16,286 bases of DNA, from positions 1 through 16,286 of the forward strand of contig JBEKKU010000047.1 of the NCBI GenBank assembly GCA_050010575.1, written 5' to 3'. Positions within the stretch are counted from its first letter, which is position 1, and every line of letters begins with the position of its first letter. This document shows, piece after piece, positions 7,197 through 13,872 of this stretch. The position numbers and the translations under genes are program-made. The notes under the pieces are model-generated. The model saw only the letters and a list, made by a program, of their open reading frames with translations, was not told the origin of the DNA and searched no databases. Origin of the DNA: Palsa-1188 sp050010575. Lineage in GTDB: Bacteria > Bacillota > DSM-12270 > Thermacetogeniales > Thermacetogeniaceae.

Positions 7197-7877
7197 TTGC
7201 AGAGGTCAAAGATCTTATGGCTGGCAGGGCTGATCTGCCTGGCAATCATCCTCGGGCTTGCCGGATATCGTTACTATCAGGCAGAGTTCAAGGTGGAACC
7301 GGCGACGCTGATTCAGGAGTCACTGGCCAGGGCCCAGCAGGCCCGGTCATATCGCTACCAGATCGATGCCGACTATGATTTCGGAACGAGGAAACAGCCC
7401 TGGACTCACGTGACCGGAGAAAAGTCGGACTCCAGCTATCATTTTAAGGGCTCTCTCCTGGAAACACCGACCGAGATCTACCAGATCGGCAGCCGCAGCT
7501 ACACCCTGGACCCGGTCAATAAGACCTGGTATATCCTTGACGGTGTCGATCTCACCAAGCAAAACCTGTACTTTGCGGAGATCGACCCTTTGAGCAACTT
7601 CCGGTTCAAGGCGATTACCAACCCTAAAGTAGTGGGTGCCGAGCAGGTCAACAGGCAAAAATGCTGGGTTTTAGAGTTCCAGCCGGCAGTGGACAGCCAG
7701 TACCTGGATACTTTCTGGAAAAACTTTTCCTACCGCCTCTGGGTGGACAAAAGGAGTCATATCCTGGCCAAGGGGGTGGTGGCTGCGGAAAATAAGAACA
7801 GCCCCGGCACTTTCCTCTCGATGACGGTGACCTTCCAGGACTTCAACAAGAAGATCACCATCAATCCGCCGGAGTGA
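7197..7877 (+). CDS. Membrane-anchored LolA/LppX-like protein of unknown function, 226 aa, TTG start
   Basis: The N-terminus (QRSKILWLAGLICLAIILGLAGYRYY, about residues 2-27) is a positively charged stretch plus one membrane helix, so the rest of the protein is predicted outside the membrane. The extracellular part reads like the half-barrel lipoprotein-carrier fold (LolA/LppX/RseB class): an N-terminal helix LIQESLARAQQARSYRYQ, then many beta-strands with alternating aromatic residues, and typical phrases such as EIYQIGSRSYTLDPVNKTWYILDG and KCWVLEFQPAVDS. In Gram-positive bacteria such proteins bind lipids or act in envelope sensing; no specific role can be read here. I prefer TTG 7197 because GGAGGG (7185-7190) lies 6 nt upstream and the membrane helix then starts at once. 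The fold assignment is an inference from pattern. It has its own transcription unit between two terminators. Confidence 0.7.
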   Translation: MQRSKILWLAGLICLAIILGLAGYRYYQAEFKVEPATLIQESLARAQQARSYRYQIDADYDFGTRKQPWTHVTGEKSDSSYHFKGSLLETPTEIYQIGSRSYTLDPVNKTWYILDGVDLTKQNLYFAEIDPLSNFRFKAITNPKVVGAEQVNRQKCWVLEFQPAVDSQYLDTFWKNFSYRLWVDKRSHILAKGVVAAENKNSPGTFLSMTVTFQDFNKKITINPPE

Positions 7878-7890
7878 GTATAAATACAAA

Positions 7891-7921
7891 GACAGCCCCA
7901 TTGAATTTGAATGGGGCTGTC
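7891..7921. terminator. Perfect 12-bp hairpin after the LolA-like gene; also left copy of the island-border inverted repeat
   Basis: GACAGCCCCATT (7891-7902) pairs with AATGGGGCTGTC (7910-7921). It lies 13 bp after the preceding stop, so it can act as a terminator stem, though no T-run follows directly. The first 16 bases (7891-7906) recur exactly in inverted orientation at 15431-15446. It may instead be the outer end of an IS1182-type element whose transposase begins about 110 bp further on. Confidence 0.6.
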
Positions 7922-7957
7922 AGGCTGCTGACAAAGTTCTCGCGTCAGCAGCCTTTT
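7922..7957 (+). terminator. Second hairpin with T-run, possible terminator
   Basis: AGGCTGCTGAC (7922-7932) pairs perfectly with GTCAGCAGCCT (7944-7954) around an 11-base loop and runs into TTTT. It directly adjoins the previous hairpin. It could end the LolA-like transcript or shield the insertion sequence from outside transcription. Confidence 0.75.
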
Positions 7958-7992
7958 CATTAAAAAAACCTCTCGCGTTACCAGCAACATTA

Positions 7993-8001
7993 TGCTATAA
8001 T
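7993..8001 (+). promoter_or_regulatory. Extended -10 promoter of the IS1182-type transposase
   Basis: TGCTATAAT is a perfect extended -10 element. No good -35 is present, as is common with extended -10 promoters. It overlaps the first ATG of the frame (8000), which rules that ATG out as the translation start and favours TTG 8030. Confidence 0.55.
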
Positions 8002-8029
8002 GGAAGAAAACAAGCGGGAGAGGAAGCAT

Positions 8030-8317
8030 TTGTTCAATAGTTCAGACACAAAGCAGCCTAAGATGGAATTTGTGATAATTGAGCAACTGGTACCTGAAGA
8101 CCACCTGCTGCGAAGGATCGACAAGTACATCGATTTCGGCTTCATCAAGGAGAAAGTGAGACCACTGTACTGCCCCGACAACGGGCGACCCTGCATCGAT
8201 CCGGTGATGCTTTTCAAGATGATCTTCATCGGCTACCTCTTCGGCATCAGATCGGAGAGGCAGCTTTTCAAAGAAGTCCAGGTGAACATTGTTATCGGTC
8301 AAATTATTTTAGCCTAA
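8030..8317 (+). pseudogene. IS1182-family transposase, N-terminal fragment
   Basis: The frame encodes the N-terminal DUF772 region of an IS1182-type transposase: MEFVIIEQLVPEDHLLRRID, then PLYCPDNGRPCIDPVMLFKM and IGYLFGIRSERQLFKEVQVN. In intact relatives a run such as VAYRWFLGL follows and the DDE catalytic domain comes after. Here the match stops after EVQVN (about base 8288), and the next eight residues to the TAA at 8317 are read from foreign sequence. The catalytic domain is therefore missing. The likely original start is TTG 8030, with GGGAGAGG (8016-8023) ahead; the protein then begins FNSSDTKQPKMEF, like relatives. The truncation point coincides with the presumed left end of the next transposon, so that element may have inserted here, but the rest of the transposase is not found on its far side. 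Confidence 0.85.
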
Positions 8318-8346
8318 ATTAGGCGTCTTTGGTAAATTTATTTTAT
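8297..8346 (+). repeat. Two diverged direct repeats and a palindrome at the transposon left end
   Basis: GGTCAAATTATTTTAG (8297-8312) and GGTAAATTTATTTTAT (8331-8346) match at 13 of 16 positions, 34 nt apart. Between them lies the palindrome GCCTAAATTAGGC (8312-8324). Repeated sites near a transposon end are typical transposase-binding sites in Mu and Tn7-like elements. AT-rich composition makes chance similarity possible. Confidence 0.4.
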
Positions 8347-8367
8347 ATCACCTTTTCCTTCTGGATA

Positions 8368-8404
8368 AAATAACGTGACTCCCTTTGGTCACGCTATTTT
8401 TATG
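8368..8404 (+). terminator. Terminator-like hairpin between transposon end and first gene
   Basis: AAATA-A-CGTGAC (8368-8379) pairs with GTCACG-C-TATTT (8388-8399), one mismatch, 8-base loop, followed by T residues. It may stop outside transcription from entering the transposon genes, a common insulation device. Confidence 0.5.
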
Positions 8405-8462
8405 GAGGAAAAGAGAAGACGCCTTCAAGGTTTGCACACCAGGCGCCCTCTCGCTGGCGAAA

Positions 8463-9020
8463 ATGGTCAAGATGCACCATTTCCACGTATCTATTAAAGA
8501 ATATCATGCCCGAGGCAAGAAGAATTTATTCCCTGACTTGTACGGTTGTCCCAATCCTTGCTGCTGCTACGAGGGGATGCTCCACCGGCATGCGTTCTAT
8601 CCCCGGAATGCTCTGGCCTTAACAGGGACTTACTCCATCTGGATACAGCGCTACTATTGCCCGGTCTGCAGACGTACAGTTTCTTTACTGCCCTCTTTTC
8701 TGGCCCCTCACTACCAGTACACGATGGGCCTTATCTTTTTTGTGCTCTGGCGGCTATACCGCTGTGGCCAAACCATGCAGGCTGTCCCCGGGAAAATCAA
8801 CCTGGCCTCGGGCAGGAGAGAACTCTCATACCAGCACATCTCGTTCTACCGCAGGCGCTTCATCAGGAACTTGCCCCTGCTGGCCGGATTCCTGGCCTCC
8901 ATGGGGATGACAGCCGCCCCGTGTCCCAATGCCATGGTGTCCGGAATCCGCCGGTACGGCCTCTCTTCCTTCACCCTCGACTATTTCAGCTTTCAGTCCC
9001 GGCACTTCCTCGGCAGCTAG
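8463..9020 (+). CDS. DUF6431 zinc-ribbon protein of the transposon, about 185 aa
   Basis: The product resembles DUF6431 proteins, which are found beside transposase and ATPase genes and have no established role. The N-terminal half holds a likely zinc ribbon: GCPNPCCCYEG with His residues following (MLHRHAFYPR), then YYCPVCRRTVSLLPSFLAPHYQY, i.e. two Cys pairs about 40 residues apart. The second half is helical with a YRR/FIRN basic stretch and no catalytic motif I can recognise. The start is uncertain: ATG 8463 and ATG 8472 are both possible and neither has a strong ribosome binding site; the frame is open further upstream to 8385. It may be a DNA-binding target or end recognition subunit, which is inference. 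A 213-bp gap follows with no gene that I can support. Confidence 0.75.
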   Translation: MVKMHHFHVSIKEYHARGKKNLFPDLYGCPNPCCCYEGMLHRHAFYPRNALALTGTYSIWIQRYYCPVCRRTVSLLPSFLAPHYQYTMGLIFFVLWRLYRCGQTMQAVPGKINLASGRRELSYQHISFYRRRFIRNLPLLAGFLASMGMTAAPCPNAMVSGIRRYGLSSFTLDYFSFQSRHFLGS

Positions 9021-9233
9021 AAAGGGTGCGTATTCCTGGCTTCACTATGGCCCCAACGATAAAAATCTCTTAAGAGAGCCGCCTTACGGGTGCTTTTTAT
9101 TGACCGCCATGATAATTGCCCTCTGTCGGAAGCGCTTTATTTTCGCTCCCGCCATCCCACAGAAGGTTTTCAGCAAGAGATGGCCGCATCCGGTGATACT
9201 AGCGCCAGACTGGTATCAAAGGAGATGAACGCC

Positions 9234-10508
9234 ATGGATGACAAGACCAGAAATGAGATCGCCCTGTTCCGCTTCTCTCTGATCGCCCCCTTTGTCAACG
9301 GCAGCGTGACCGGCAGCCTCAAGAGCTACGTGGAGGGGATCTGCGCCAGAAAGTATCAGATTCCCGGCAGGGGCCTGTGTGAGCTGTCGCCGCCCACCAT
9401 TGCCAAGTGGCTTTCCGATTACCGCCGGTTCGGCATCGAGGGCCTGAAGCGAAAACCAAGGAGCGACAGGGGATCAAACCGGGCCATCACGGCGGAGGCG
9501 CGGGATGCCATCAGGGAACTGAAACAGTTCTACCCCAAAAAGACGGCCACCTCCATCTACCACGAACTGCTGGCGAGGGGTGTTCTGGGCAACCCCCCGG
9601 TATCTCTGTCCACCGTGAGCCGGCAGGTAAGGAGGTTGGAGGCCGGGAGCGCTCCCGGGGACGGGATAGAGCGCAAGCGCTTTGCCTTCGAGTTTGCCAA
9701 CGACTGCTGGCAGACGGACACCATGATCGGGCCCTACCTGCTCCTTAATGGCAGGAAGAAGAGAACCTACCTGATCGCCTTCCTGGATGATGCCAGCCGC
9801 CTTCTAATAGCAGGGCAGTTCTTTCTGGATGAGAACGCCATCAACCTGCAGACGGTCCTCAAAAAGGCGATTTTAAAGCGTGGCCTGCCCAAGAAAATCT
9901 TTGCCGACAACGGCAAGATCTACGACTCCTTAAATCTCAGGATGACCCTGGCATCCTTGGGGGTGGTGCTGTCCCACGCCCGGGTCTATTCTCCAGCCTC
10001 GAAAGGCAAAATCGAACGAATGTTTCATACTGTTCGGATGCAGTTCATCGAGCCGCTCGATCTGGCCGAGATTCATTCCCTGGATGACCTGAACCGGAAG
10101 TTCTCCACCTACGCTGAATCCACCTACAACGTAAGGCCGCACTCCTCATTGAACGGGCTGTCACCGCTGGATCGCTACCTGCAGGACAAGGAGAGACTGA
10201 GGTTTATCACCTCTCCTGAAAAGCTGAGCCAGGTTTTCCTGTACGAGACGGTGCGCAGGGTGAAGAAGGATGCCACCATCGCCCTTTTAAATCAGGTGTA
10301 CGAGGTGCCCCAAGGGCTGATCGGGCAATCGGTGACAGTGCGCTATGATCCGGAGGATCTCACCAAGACGCTGGTGAAAACGGAAGGTGGCCTGGTAGCC
10401 GTCTACCCGGTACGCCCGGTGGATAACTCCCGGATCATCCGGAAGCAGAACCAGAAACCAGGCATCGACTACGCATCACTCTATGGCGGAGGTGATGATT
10501 ACAAATGA
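9234..10508 (+). CDS. DDE transposase/integrase with Mu-type C-terminal domain, 424 aa
   Basis: This is the catalytic transposase of the element. Residues 1-85 form helix-turn-helix regions (LSPPTIAKWLSDYRRFGIEGLKRKPRSDRG), a second winged-helix-like part runs to about 140 (STVSRQVRRLE), and the rve-type RNase H core runs from about 155. The catalytic triad is visible: D162 in CWQTDTM, D225 in FADNGKIYD, and E261 in SPASKGKIERMF, giving a DD(35)E spacing. The C-terminal part (about 345-415, RRVKKDATIALLNQVYEVPQGLIGQSVTVRYDPED) matches the Mu transposase C-terminal barrel. ATG 9234 is chosen because AAAGGAG (9218-9224) lies 9 nt before it; ATG 9225 abuts that site. The gene overlaps the ATPase by 4 bp (ATGA), showing coupled translation as in IS21 and Tn7-like pairs. 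The triad and length suggest it could still be active. Confidence 0.93.
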   Translation: MDDKTRNEIALFRFSLIAPFVNGSVTGSLKSYVEGICARKYQIPGRGLCELSPPTIAKWLSDYRRFGIEGLKRKPRSDRGSNRAITAEARDAIRELKQFYPKKTATSIYHELLARGVLGNPPVSLSTVSRQVRRLEAGSAPGDGIERKRFAFEFANDCWQTDTMIGPYLLLNGRKKRTYLIAFLDDASRLLIAGQFFLDENAINLQTVLKKAILKRGLPKKIFADNGKIYDSLNLRMTLASLGVVLSHARVYSPASKGKIERMFHTVRMQFIEPLDLAEIHSLDDLNRKFSTYAESTYNVRPHSSLNGLSPLDRYLQDKERLRFITSPEKLSQVFLYETVRRVKKDATIALLNQVYEVPQGLIGQSVTVRYDPEDLTKTLVKTEGGLVAVYPVRPVDNSRIIRKQNQKPGIDYASLYGGGDDYK

Positions 10509-11377
10509 GTTTCAGGGTGTTTTACGGCATGACACGCAATCCCTTCGACAAGGAGATCCCGGCGGATCAGATCTACGAGTCCGGCGACTGCAGACAGTTC
10601 TTCTCCCGCATGGAGTATTTCAAGGAGGCGAGAGGCTTCGCCCTGGTGTACGGCGAACCGGGTTCCGGCAAGACCACCAGCATCCGGGTGTTCACCACCA
10701 AGCTCAACCCCCAGTTGTTCAAGGTGGTGTACCTGCCGCTTTCCTCAGCGACGGTGAACGACTTCTACCGCCACCTGGCAGTCGGCCTCGGCCTAGTGCC
10801 GCCGTTCCGGAAGGTGGATCTCTTCCACCAGATCCAGGAATCGATAGCCAACCCCTATCATCAGAAGGGGATCACCACCTTTGTGATTATCGACGAGGCC
10901 CAGTTCGTCCAGCACGCCATCCTTAACGATCTGCGCCTGCTGTTCAACTTCTGCATGGATTCCAGGCACTACGCCATGGTGCTTCTGGCCGGGCAGCCGG
11001 CCTTCGTGCACCAGCTATCTTTGCAGATCAACGAGCCGCTCAGGCAGCGGATCGTGATCAGCTATGGCTTCAAGGGTCTCGCCCGGGAAGAGGTGGGTGA
11101 TTACCTCTCATCTCTTTTGAAGACGGCTTGTGTTGCCGAACCTCTCTTTACCAAAGACGCGGTGGAGGCGATTGCCTCCTTGTCGGGAGGATTGCCCAGA
11201 AAGATCGGCAACCTGGCCGAGAAGTCGCTGCTTCTTGGCTGCCAGCAGAAGATACGCTCCATCGATGCGGAGATCGTTCAGGCAGCCCTCAAAATCATCC
11301 GGACATACCTCCAAGCTGGTGTCCTCCTGAATGGTATCTGCTTCCGCTCAGAGGAAGAGACCCCTCAGTTCTTTTGA
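10505..11377 (+). CDS. AAA+ ATPase of the transposon (ExeA/TnsC/TniB type), fused at its C-terminus to reverse transcriptase sequence, 290 aa
   Basis: Such ATPases choose targets and activate the transposase. Walker A is GEPGSGKTT (residues 50-58), Walker B is FVIIDEAQ (126-133), sensor-like LLAGQP follows at 160-165, and the Arg-rich LRQRI block lies at 179-183, all typical of the ExeA/TnsC group. The N-terminus (YGMTRNPFDKEIP) also fits. The start overlaps the transposase stop by 4 bp. From about residue 264 the sequence stops looking like an ATPase tail and reads IIRTYLQAGVLLNG...RSEEETPQ, which is group II intron reverse transcriptase sequence in the same frame. The natural ATPase C-terminus and stop have therefore been lost, and the last 26 or so residues are foreign. 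Whether the ATPase core still works is open, since these tails are short. Confidence 0.88.
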   Translation: MSFRVFYGMTRNPFDKEIPADQIYESGDCRQFFSRMEYFKEARGFALVYGEPGSGKTTSIRVFTTKLNPQLFKVVYLPLSSATVNDFYRHLAVGLGLVPPFRKVDLFHQIQESIANPYHQKGITTFVIIDEAQFVQHAILNDLRLLFNFCMDSRHYAMVLLAGQPAFVHQLSLQINEPLRQRIVISYGFKGLAREEVGDYLSSLLKTACVAEPLFTKDAVEAIASLSGGLPRKIGNLAEKSLLLGCQQKIRSIDAEIVQAALKIIRTYLQAGVLLNGICFRSEEETPQFF

Positions 11378-11992
11378 TAAGGCGGAGTGTTTTCACCATT
11401 AAATGCCAACATCTACCTTGATCGTTTCGATCAGGAGATGAAGTCAAGGAACATCCGCATCGTTCGCTATGCCGATGACATCCTGATATTCGCCCGCACC
11501 AGACAAGAAACCGGGCGGTATCAGCAAATCGCCACAGTATTTCTGGAAGGCGAACTGAAGCTCACCGTCAACGCTAAAAAGACCCACATCGCCTCGGTTC
11601 AAGAAGGAGTCGCCTACCTCGGCCTTGTCATCTATCCCAAATACGTAGCCATCAACAAAAAGAAAATCAAAGCCTTCAAAGACCGGGTGCGGCAGCTCAC
11701 TCCCCGCAACCACGGCATGAATGTGGAAGCGATGATTGTGCAGTTGAACCCCGTCCTCCGAGGATGGGCGAACTACTTCAGGGTCGCTAACTGCAAAGGC
11801 GTCTTCCAGGAGCTGATGCAATGGATTAGGCGAAGACTGCGGATGAAGAAGATGAAACCTACAGGCACCTCTCTTGATAACATACCAAATTCATCTATAT
11901 TTCGGAAATATCTTAATATAAAAATTATAAATTACCATTGCAGGAATATTAATGTACAATATGGAATATTAACCTATGAAGATAGTGGGTAA
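11294..11992 (+). pseudogene. Group II intron reverse transcriptase/maturase remnant
   Basis: Homology to group II intron-encoded proteins starts inside the ATPase frame (IIRTYLQAGVLLNG...EEETPQ), is broken by 12 bp at 11369-11380 that carry TGA and TAA, and resumes in the same frame as GGVFSPLNANIYLDRFDQEM, IRIVRYADDILIFA (the catalytic YADD box), then the maturase segment NPVLRGWANYFRVANCKGVFQELMQWIRRRLRM, up to about 11850. The N-terminal third (RT motifs 0-3) is absent, as are a recognisable intron domain V and the C-terminal DNA-binding and endonuclease parts. The remaining frame to 11992 is AT-rich and unlike the family. A truncated protein could start at GTG 11387, but without the palm N-terminus it cannot be active. 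The segment 11850-12060 holds nothing else I can identify. Confidence 0.87.
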
Positions 11993-12135
11993 TGTATCAC
12001 AATACGTCAATATAGGAAGGAGATGGTTTCCTTGGAATGATAAATTTCAAACAAATGGACAGCCCCCGGTGAAATAAGGCCGTTAACCATCATTCACCAA
12101 GGGCCAGCACCTTTCACTTGCACATTGCAAGGGTA

Positions 12136-12356
12136 CAGGTTATTTAGCTTTAACCTGATCACTTGGCCTTTGTAAAGTAAGGTTCGAGAGGATGTGCGAC
12201 TAAATTTTCAAAAACACCCGTAAAAAGATAATAACCTGGTTGTCCGTTGCCTATTCTGGTCATGGCGGTTCTGTAAAAAGGTGCGACGACCCTGCCGATT
12301 CCGGTTCCCGGCTCAATTGCCGGGACAGTGACCATTAGCTTTGGTAGCGGACCCAC
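12136..12356 (-). pseudogene. Possible C-terminal end of an unknown protein on the minus strand, with a hairpin after its stop
   Basis: On the minus strand the frame ends ...TRIGNGQPGYYLFTGVFENLVAHPLEPYFTKAK at a TGA (12159-12161). The stop is followed 1 bp later by a perfect 7-bp hairpin, CAGGTTA/TAACCTG (12136-12142 and 12151-12157). The peptide composition looks protein-like, but I do not recognise a family, and the frame upstream (12280-12356) overlaps a better + strand reading. It may be a gene end cut by rearrangement. Confidence 0.3.
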
Positions 12357-12666
12357 ATTCCCCGTACCTGGTGCTCTCGTGGTGGCCCTGCCCTATCCAT
12401 ATCCCCCCTTCCCCGTTCCGATCACTGCCGACAACATCCAGCAGATAGAGCAGGTAGTAATTGCCCGGGAATATGGGTATGCCTTCACCAACCAGTACGG
12501 GCAGTATGACATCACCGGCCTGTCCCCTGGTACATATGCCGAGGTCGTCTTAAAATCAGGCTATGAACCTGCATGGAGGTATGGCGTGGTGGTGGATCCC
12601 GGCCAGGAAACAGTGGAAGACTTCCAACTCCAGCCGTTGGTATCTACAGTGAAGCAAGTAGGATAA
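12277..12666 (+). pseudogene. Carboxypeptidase-regulatory-like (Cna-B type) domain fragment
   Basis: The frame is open from just after a stop at 12274 and encodes one beta-sandwich domain of the carboxypeptidase regulatory-like type: PGSIAGTVTISF, PGALVVALPYP, YGYAFTNQYGQYDITGLSPGTYAEVVLKSGYEP, and VVVDPGQETVEDFQLQPL. This is the pattern G.V....PgA.V......T...G.Y.i.gLp.G.Y.v.....GY.......v.v..g.....f.L. Such domains are normally parts of large secreted or surface proteins. There is no signal peptide or plausible ribosome binding site, and GTG 12328 would start inside the domain. I therefore regard it as the left-over end of a longer surface protein rather than an intact gene. It precedes the secreted peptidase by 81 bp. 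Confidence 0.6.
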
Positions 12667-12685
12667 CGGAAAGCAAGGGAGATCC

Positions 12686-12724
12686 ATGACCTGCAAATAG
12701 TAGCAGGTATAACCAAAATATAAT
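12686..12724 (+). promoter_or_regulatory. Candidate promoter with inverted repeat before the C39-like peptidase
   Basis: ATGACC (12686-12691) and TATAAC (12708-12713), 16 bp apart, make a weak sigma-A promoter; a TATAAT also lies at 12719-12724 without a clear -35. ACCTGC-N8-GCAGGT (12689-12694 and 12703-12708) fills the spacer and could be an operator. AGGAGGG upstream of ATG 12748 is a strong ribosome binding site. Confidence 0.4.
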
Positions 12725-12747
12725 TAATATGACAGGAGGGTATTATC

Positions 12748-13872
12748 ATGAAAAAATTACTTGTCATCTTTTTAGGGGTTTTGATGGTTTCAACCTTTTG
12801 TTTCTCACCAATTGCAACCGCCCAATTAAATCAGGTAGATAGTCAGGCGGCATCGCTTGTTGCAGCTAATCATATTAAAGCCGAGGCAGTGGAGTCCTTG
12901 AATGGATGGGCTAATGCAACGATATCGACACCACTATCTTTATATGGCCTTGATGAGAAAATTAAGGCCTATGGATTCAATGTTTTAAAAGATAGCAACA
13001 TTGTGGGATATATTATAGTAAACAGTGATAAGAATGATGCCCCTGTCCCTGAGTTTGGAGTCGGGAGTGGGTTACCATTTCAGTCAGGAATAGATCAGGC
13101 GCGCTTAGCTGCGGAAAAACAATTGAAAGCAGGGGAAAGTCTTGATAAAGAAAAGGTCATATATTTATCTGCCCTTACTTATACTGTAGAATTTCCTGTA
13201 TACGAGGGGCAACACAAGCTTGAACCCATTTTTGTGGATATACATAACGGAAAAATACTTCAGAGATCTGATTTCGCATCGGTTTCAGCTGAATCGGAAA
13301 ACCAGGCGAAAAACAACAAAGCCTGGGAGCACCTTTCAACTAACTCTATAGTACAGCCGATGAATAATATAGTAGAGCGGATTATCGCAGGTGTACCTTT
13401 TTATGCCTGGTACCGCGGATGCGCCCCAACATCTGCCGGCATGGTCATGGCTTATTGGCGGGGTCATGGTTATCCCCAATTACCGATAGGAAATGCATTA
13501 ATTGACCAGTTAGCCAATGCTATGGGGACGGATCGCAATGGCAATACAATTACATCCAATATTCCAGGAGCAATCACTTACATTGCGTTATATCACGGTT
13601 ATAACTGGACGTCGTGGAATGACGGGGAAGGCAGGGCGGCCTCCACATATGCAAAATATAAAAATGAAATATACAATGGCTTTTCGGTTGTAACTAATAT
13701 GTATGGTTCATCAATATACGGTAATCATACCGTAGCTGGCGTTGGTTACCGCTTTGATGATTACCAGCAATGGATTATCGTCCATGATACCTGGAATACG
13801 ACAAACAACATTTATTTAGACTACAACAGTACAGAGGTGAATGATCCTTTATGGACTTACGTCCATCCGTAG
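12748..13872 (+). CDS. Secreted C39-like cysteine peptidase with N-terminal pro-region, 374 aa
   Basis: Residues 1-25 are a signal peptide (MKKLLVIFLGVLMV...PIATA, cleavage likely after Ala25). Residues 30-180 form a pro-region with beta-rich, PepSY/propeptide-like phrases (GFNVLKDSNIVGYIIVNSD, FVDIHNGKILQRSD). The C-terminal domain carries a papain-like C39 arrangement: Cys225 in YRGCAPTSAGMVMAYW, His327 in GNHTVAGVGY, and Asp347 in IVHDTW. The Gly-Cys-Ala/Gly-Pro-Thr-Ser/Ala motif at the start of the catalytic domain is typical of C39_2-type enzymes, which cut peptides outside the cell. Nothing shows the substrate. The gene is clearly richer in A/T than the moa and gro genes, so it was probably acquired from elsewhere. 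The downstream lipoprotein gene starts inside its last codons, pointing to joint translation. The reading frame looks intact. Confidence 0.85.
   Translation: MKKLLVIFLGVLMVSTFCFSPIATAQLNQVDSQAASLVAANHIKAEAVESLNGWANATISTPLSLYGLDEKIKAYGFNVLKDSNIVGYIIVNSDKNDAPVPEFGVGSGLPFQSGIDQARLAAEKQLKAGESLDKEKVIYLSALTYTVEFPVYEGQHKLEPIFVDIHNGKILQRSDFASVSAESENQAKNNKAWEHLSTNSIVQPMNNIVERIIAGVPFYAWYRGCAPTSAGMVMAYWRGHGYPQLPIGNALIDQLANAMGTDRNGNTITSNIPGAITYIALYHGYNWTSWNDGEGRAASTYAKYKNEIYNGFSVVTNMYGSSIYGNHTVAGVGYRFDDYQQWIIVHDTWNTTNNIYLDYNSTEVNDPLWTYVHP

Larger units (their letters stand above)
8290..11293 (+). mobile_element. Three-gene transposon (DUF6431 / DD(35)E transposase / AAA+ ATPase), right end lost
   Basis: Three genes on one strand, in an arrangement seen in transposons of anaerobic Firmicutes and reminiscent of Tn7/Mu/IS21 logic: a zinc-ribbon DUF6431 protein, a transposase with integrase core and Mu-type C-terminal barrel, and a regulator ATPase. 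The left limit is placed at 8290, where the IS1182 homology stops and a TG dinucleotide starts a non-coding AT-rich segment. The right limit is placed near 11293, where the ATPase-like sequence turns into reverse transcriptase sequence. I find no inverted copy of the left end on the right side, so the element is probably immobile. Confidence 0.65.

Noticed and set aside
8546..9228. Two alternative + strand frames overlapping the DUF6431 gene
   Set aside because: The DUF6431 frame keeps the cysteine pairs and family phrases; the others have no recognisable content.
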